From Branchiostoma floridae (Eukaryota; Chordata; Leptocardii; Amphioxiformes; Branchiostomatidae), in contig NC_049981.1 in NCBI RefSeq assembly GCF_000003815.2, positions 26,427,670-26,491,669 of the forward strand: a stretch of DNA of 64,000 bases. The letters are read 5' to 3'. A program made the translations under genes and the position numbers. The notes under the pieces are model-generated. The model did no database searches and had not been told where the DNA came from. It was given only the letters and a program-made list of their open reading frames with translations. Positions 58,701 through 64,000 of this stretch are shown one piece after another. How positions within the stretch are numbered: the first letter of the stretch is position 1; the number at the start of each line of letters is the position of its first letter.

Positions 58701-61299
58701 TGAGAACCACGCGCGATATGGTTAGTATATAAGCTTGAAACTCTATTTCTATAATGAAATATCTTTGTGACTTACTGTGAATCAGTGGTAATGGGAATCG
58801 GTTTGTGCCAACCAATAACATGTAAACAAGTCATAACATGTCCATTGTCTCAAAGGAGAGAGCCCCAGAGCTTGTCTTCATCCAAAACTTCATAACCGAT
58901 TTTTGGTATAATGAAGTTGAGTAGAATTGAGGCTATTTTACATACCATTAAAACCTGCAGTTCCTTTGGGTACTTGTTGAAAAACATGTCTCAGAAAAGT
59001 GTACCTCCCAAATGATATGTTATAGAGTGCAGATGATTTACCCAAGTTTGTTTCAATATGTATTGCCATTACGTTTCAGCAGTACGCTACAGCTCTTTTG
59101 TTGCAAGGGGAAACACTCGTAAAGATAACCATCATTATCTTTTTAAGTAAGTCATTCAAAACAGGTGTAGTGAAACCTTGCCAAATGAATATATTTTGGT
59201 CCCTAAGTGTTAGGGTACAACGAAGATACAATGAAGTACGAGATTATCAGTCACATTCTATACATCAACATAAAATGTCACCTTTATAAGTCTTTTATGA
59301 GTCAGCATATCTACTTCTACTTTTTTCCTCTCGAAATCACAGTGTGATGGGAGAAGCTATAATCGGATATAAACAAGATTAGACGTAAGATTATTGGACA
59401 AAAGTCTTGGAAGGGAATCAGTGGAATATTTCGCCATGGCTGCTTAATGCCCCACGCTATCGCGATATAGACCACGGTGGTAGATCTTCCGTCGCATGTC
59501 TAGTCTCATTCACGTTGACACCCGCCTACTTTTAAGCTTATAATATTAGACTATAGCGCGTCAAGAAAAGCATCTTGTGTTGTCATTCTATTCACTACTT
59601 GCTTCTGACATTCAATTGTCTGTCTAAATCGGTTTTGCAAAATAAAGTAGAGTTAAGAGTTGAACATTTGCCACCAGGTGAGCAACAGTTGTTTAGCATG
59701 TAAGCCGTGGTACAAGCTGACCTCATTCCAGCTACTTGCTTCAAGGCCCTGATGAACTTTGGTCCTTGCAGATGACTTTGCAAGATCGAAACGACGCAGA
59801 TCTTAGAGCGAGGCATTATATTCACAAGTGCATTAAAAGTCCTTAGTGAATAGTTGTTCGACGAGGATGAACTGTCTCAACACTAAGCAATATCTGCTTC
59901 AATTAGGAGAGATACTACCGGTTAGCTGCAAGTGTCCTTTTATCGTCTTCAAATGGGTGGAGATTTTGACACCTTGGTTGACGACTGAAGTGTGAGATGA
60001 AGTTAATTGCAAGGTAAGATCGATGGTTGACAAGGAGTCAACGTATGGCTGATTAACTATCGGCGTTTGAGTCACACCGTTTTGGCACTCTTGCCTGTTA
60101 CACTCAGAACTTTTTGTCCCAAAGGGTCTGAAAACGTAATTAGTTTGTCCCTCTCACATACTATCATCGGTTGACGGTATCGAGTAACCTGCGTTCGCTG
60201 CATGAGCAGGTTCAATGAAGGAAAGAAGATTGTGAAGGAACAATCATCCAAACGATGAGTGCAATTAGTGCTGCAATGTGATTCAGCTCTCTCACTTTGT
60301 AAGCCTAATGAGTTGGCAAGTTGGCCGATTAGAATCACCTGTAGTGGCCGAATACGAAGAGAGGGCGATCTGACTTGCTACATAATTGAAGACAACTATA
60401 AAATTATCTTAGGGCATTTATAGATTAACATAATGACATGGACAAACATAGATAAAATTAAGGTGTATATTACTCTAATTATCCATAAATATAAGTGACT
60501 TGAAGCTAAATACAATTTTTTCTCATTGCACACAATAACGGGATTTTTGTTTGATATCAAGTGCTTTTCATTTACCTTTCCGGTCCATCGCGACGACTTC
60601 CCCCACTTGGAATACTCGATGATTGTATTGGTAAAAACGGTAGACAACATGCCGAGGAGAACCACTGCGTTGATTACCCTTCTACCTTTCCAGATTTATA
60701 TTACGTTCCGCAGAGTTGGCAGCAGAATGGATATGTCTGATGCAATGTGGCACCTTTTCCTGAGCTCGAAATAGCCTGCCTAAAGCTGTTAAACGTAATA
60801 ACATACATTCATTCGTATGGAAAAATGACTCGCGGCTAGAAGCTTGCCTATGGGCCTTCTTCGTCATTTGCAAGTGTTGCAGTATCACAGAATGGAACCC
60901 AGTGGTATTTGCGTAGATATCGTATTATTCAGATAATGAGCAAGATTAGTTGTTTAAAACCCTCTTTTAATTAATGCAAGAATGCAGGCTACATATGGTA
61001 TATGGTTTCAAAGTTTATGTGACGGCACCTATCTTGTAGACTAGATTTCCATATGACTATAATTTAGCCTACAAAATTACTATAATTTAGACATCATACG
61101 ATGCTGTCCCGTTGACTTTGGGAGTCTGACCTCTCTCAACAACAAGATATTGTAATGCGTCTCATGTTATAGTTACAGTATTTCAGGCAGTGCGTACAGT
61201 ACTCTGAACTGAAATACCTCGCTTCGAGACTTTCTGTTCAGCCATAGTATAGGATAGATCTGAGGGATTGATTAGGATGTTGCCATGCTCAATATTCAG

Positions 61300-61316
61300 A
61301 CACATACACACGCACG

Positions 61317-61393
<77 letters not shown>

Positions 61394-61408
61394 GCGCGCG
61401 CGCACGCA

Positions 61409-61440
<32 letters not shown>

Positions 61441-61474
61441 CACGCACGCACGCACGCACGCACACACACACGCA

Positions 61475-61506
<32 letters not shown>

Positions 61507-61612
61507 CACATACACACACGCACACACACACACACACACACGCACACACGGACGCACGCACGCACACACGCACGCACGCACACACAAACACACACACACA
61601 CACACACACACA
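61300..61612. repeat. 313-bp CA/CACG/CG compound microsatellite
   Basis: Alternating purine-pyrimidine almost throughout, ordered CA, CGCA, a pure CG core at about 61390-61403, CGCA, CA, then mixed CA/CGCA. Five overlapping ORFs (His-Thr or Cys-Val repeats) through it are not genes. Confidence 0.97.
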
Positions 61613-64000
61613 ATGAGAGTGTTGAAAATGATTTATATCATAAAGCCATGAAGCTTAAGAGACATGAGACGACTCTTCTGATGCCACTTCTGTTAAATTA
61701 CATTTCGGGTGCACAAATACCTTGATACTGGCCCCATTTAAGCAAGGTTGTCATCTTTTTTTTTTAAATCAGACACCTAACATCACAGGTTAGGACGAAG
61801 GCGTCTAATTGCTGGTCGACAAACACACCAAAGCAATTAGCTTGCAAGAGAGAATCAATATCAATTATTGCTTTCTTTGGGTAGAGCTTCGTGCCCTATA
61901 AGAAATGTTTAAGTATGTGTCCTTATTGAGTATGTATAGAATATGATGACAACGTTCGTTCGTACCCAGGAGCCAAATCCCATTAACGCTTGTAGAAGGA
62001 GGATCCATGGATGCCGGAGACTGATTACAGAAAAGTAAACGATGCAGCTAAATCCCCACTAAGTTTCTTTGCTCTAATTTCGTTGATCGATGGCCCTTGG
62101 CAAATTCAAGACCGAAGATAAGCAAGAGAAATGATGCCCTAAATTCGCCCAACCGGACTGTTGCATCCTAGAGCTGATTGCTAACCATGTAGGATTAATC
62201 GCAGAGATATGAATCTCCTGCTGTGGGTGGGTCATTCATCACGAGTCTACAATGCGTTCTGGGACATTCAGGGATGCGGCATCTTTGTGATCCGAGAAAC
62301 ATAACGCAGCAACTTATCTAGGGGTGCTGGTGGTAATGGGAAAGAAGCAAATAATAACGATTTCTAGGTCCCAGTTGCGTAGTTCAAGAATACTGTCGAT
62401 TTATCAGTCGCACATCGTGAGTTCTTTTGTTATCTGTTCGTATTCCACAGGGTATCGTCTGAAAGTTTGGAGTTACAATGGACTTTTATACTCTAAAGTG
62501 CTCAAGATAAACGACATTTACGAACAATTTTGTATCATGTTATTCTGCAAATATTTTTACGTAAATTACTATCTTGTTCCTGCAGCAAGATTGGTCGTTA
62601 TATATCTAATTCAGAGCATCAGGGAAAAAATAATCAGCATTTATCACAGAAATATTGTTACGTCGTCATAACTGTTTCTACGCCATGCCTGTAACGTTAC
62701 ATTCTTATATGTTATTGGTAATATTTCATAAATGACAATCACTCTGTCATCTCGTAGCTCTTTAAAGTCCATGACAGTGCTAATGATGATTAGCATCAAT
62801 ATGCTCTTAGTTTAATACTCAATGAACTAAACCGACTGTTCCTTATTGTTTTCTCCAATGTCCTCGCTTATTCACTAAATGTTTAATAAATGTTGGTAAT
62901 GAAAGGTCACGGAAGAATCTCACTCAGAATTGTAAAACAATGTAAAGTAAAGATGAAGTCCGTTGATGAAGATAAGGCATTCAGATACGCCATATAACAT
63001 TTACTCAAGCAACTGGATACTTGTAAACGGTTTGATGTTTAAGGTAGCGTCGACTGCATTTCTTCAGTGACACTTGCCAAGATTTGTAGACCAGCAGCGT
63101 TTTACCAGAAACAATGGTATTGTTCATAGCCGTATGCCATACCTTTCCATGGACGTTACTCCCTGATTGCTTGATAACGTATTTGTTGTCTACCGGCTGT
63201 ATGGCTGCACGCTGTTTAACAGCACCTGAGAGAGCTGGGATGGTCCTTTGAATGACAATGACAAGTGACAGGGCCTTTTTCCGGCGCCGGCGGGGTCAGG
63301 CAGAGGTCCACGCGTTCTGCGCGCTAGCCAGAGTGTATAATCTGGAGGTCACCCCAACTGCACTCCACTCAGGCTTACTAAACCCGCAATTTATCGTAGA
63401 CGGATCATGGGAGAATCTTCAGAAAGGACAAGATTATAAAGAAGGACTTGGTAGAGAACTATAGTTGATTGTACCCCGTGTTGGAATAGTCAGCAAGTTG
63501 TGCATCACAGAATGACAGTCACTGTTTAGGAGACCGTTCCATGATTGCAGCGTCGTCCAGGAGTGACAGACGTACAGCTGTTGGTGATACGGGCTGTCTG
63601 TCCCCACCCCTGGCTGGTGGAGACCTAATGACCTATCTGCCGTGCACAGCTTGTGTTAAACGATTTACTCTACACATAATAAATGTGCCATGGAATACGG
63701 CTGAAAGATGCCCATACTATTAGACTTTAAGTATTCTTAAAACATGTAAACCGCAACATGTGCCGCACTAAAGATTATGTGCAAACTGACGAAAAAGTCA
63801 TTTCTGTTTGTATGTTCTCTGCAAACACTTATTTGTGAAAGTATATAAGTTGATACGTAGGACTAGCTAATAGGGACATCGGTCTTGACACAGACCACGT
63901 AAACGTGCTTTTAAAGTTCATCTGTGTTGGCAATTAACATAGCACAAAAAGATTCGTGATTAGCTATCTTCTGCTCTGACCACAACAGGGTGGCAATTTA
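61613..64000. other. Non-coding right end of window
   Basis: No supported gene. Ordinary AT-rich sequence with a GC-richer patch at 63240-63470 that has no identifiable product. Confidence 0.35.

Larger units (their letters stand above)
50022..64000. other. Large intron of the CUB gene or intergenic DNA
   Basis: About 14 kb without a recognisable exon. I looked for the second CUB half (an acidic YD motif between cysteines) on the plus strand and did not see it. 50470-50880 and 63240-63470 are GC-richer with short unrecognised frames. ORFs at 57128-57433 and 62324-62671 look like chance. Confidence 0.4.

Noticed and set aside
61183-61725. Five overlapping ORFs of His-Thr-Ala-Arg or Cys-Val-Arg repeats
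   Set aside because: They are translations of the CA/CACG microsatellite in several frames.
62324-62671. 115-codon plus-strand ORF near the right edge
   Set aside because: AT-rich, no domain, no splice or poly(A) context; its length is within chance for this base composition.
1-64000. CRISPR array, operon, phage or other prokaryotic defence system
   Set aside because: No regularly spaced repeats and no prokaryotic gene layout; spliced genes and SINE/LINE remnants show animal nuclear DNA.

Overview
This is a window of animal (metazoan) nuclear DNA: short protein-coding exons with GT-AG introns, AT-rich spacers, tRNA-derived SINEs, non-LTR and Penelope-like retroelement remnants, TIR elements, CA microsatellites and three 100-base N gaps. 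The clearest gene, RNA polymerase III subunit RPC4, reads as an invertebrate deuterostome ortholog very close in length and exon content to the vertebrate protein. Together with the repeat style and the CARD gene next door, I infer a lancelet (amphioxus, Branchiostoma-like) genome. The species is inference; the genes are read from the sequence.

Layout. 1-681 (minus): the 5' end of a CARD gene, two exons, running off the left edge. 682-3700: no secure gene, with a cluster of broken minus-strand reading frames at 1153-2329. 3706-5327 (plus): a chain of very small, phase-compatible candidate exons ending in a 66-codon open frame, product unrecognised. 5328-6108: convergent 3' region with a 171-bp fold-back element. 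6109-12019 (minus): POLR3D/RPC4, nine coding exons that join to exactly 401 codons, most of them lacking an ATG and so invisible to simple ORF calling; its introns carry a 435-bp TIR element, an hAT-like MITE and a tandem hairpin/T-run array. 12525-12600: probable 5' UTR exon and promoter. 12804-12931 (plus): a candidate terminal exon or small ORF with a poly(A) signal.

13.0-48.6 kb is a gene desert: repeats (Penelope-like remnant with inverted ends, two SINEs, a 922-bp element with TTA duplications, a 968-bp element with hairpin terminus) and several GC-richer, non-coding blocks (14.9-15.4, 20.9-22.3, 35.8-36.9, 42.4-45.0 kb) that look like regulatory sequence. 48683-50021 (plus): first two coding exons of a secreted or membrane protein with signal peptide and the start of a CUB domain. 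No further exon of it is seen in the remaining 14 kb, which holds a LINE reverse-transcriptase remnant at 55.6 kb and a 313-bp CA/CG microsatellite at 61.3 kb.

The genes do not form a pathway: RPC4 is housekeeping, the CARD protein belongs to death/innate signalling, and the CUB protein is extracellular. I found no self-contained new biological system. The most useful unexplained items are the micro-exon chain beside POLR3D, the small plus-strand terminal exon, and several structured elements.
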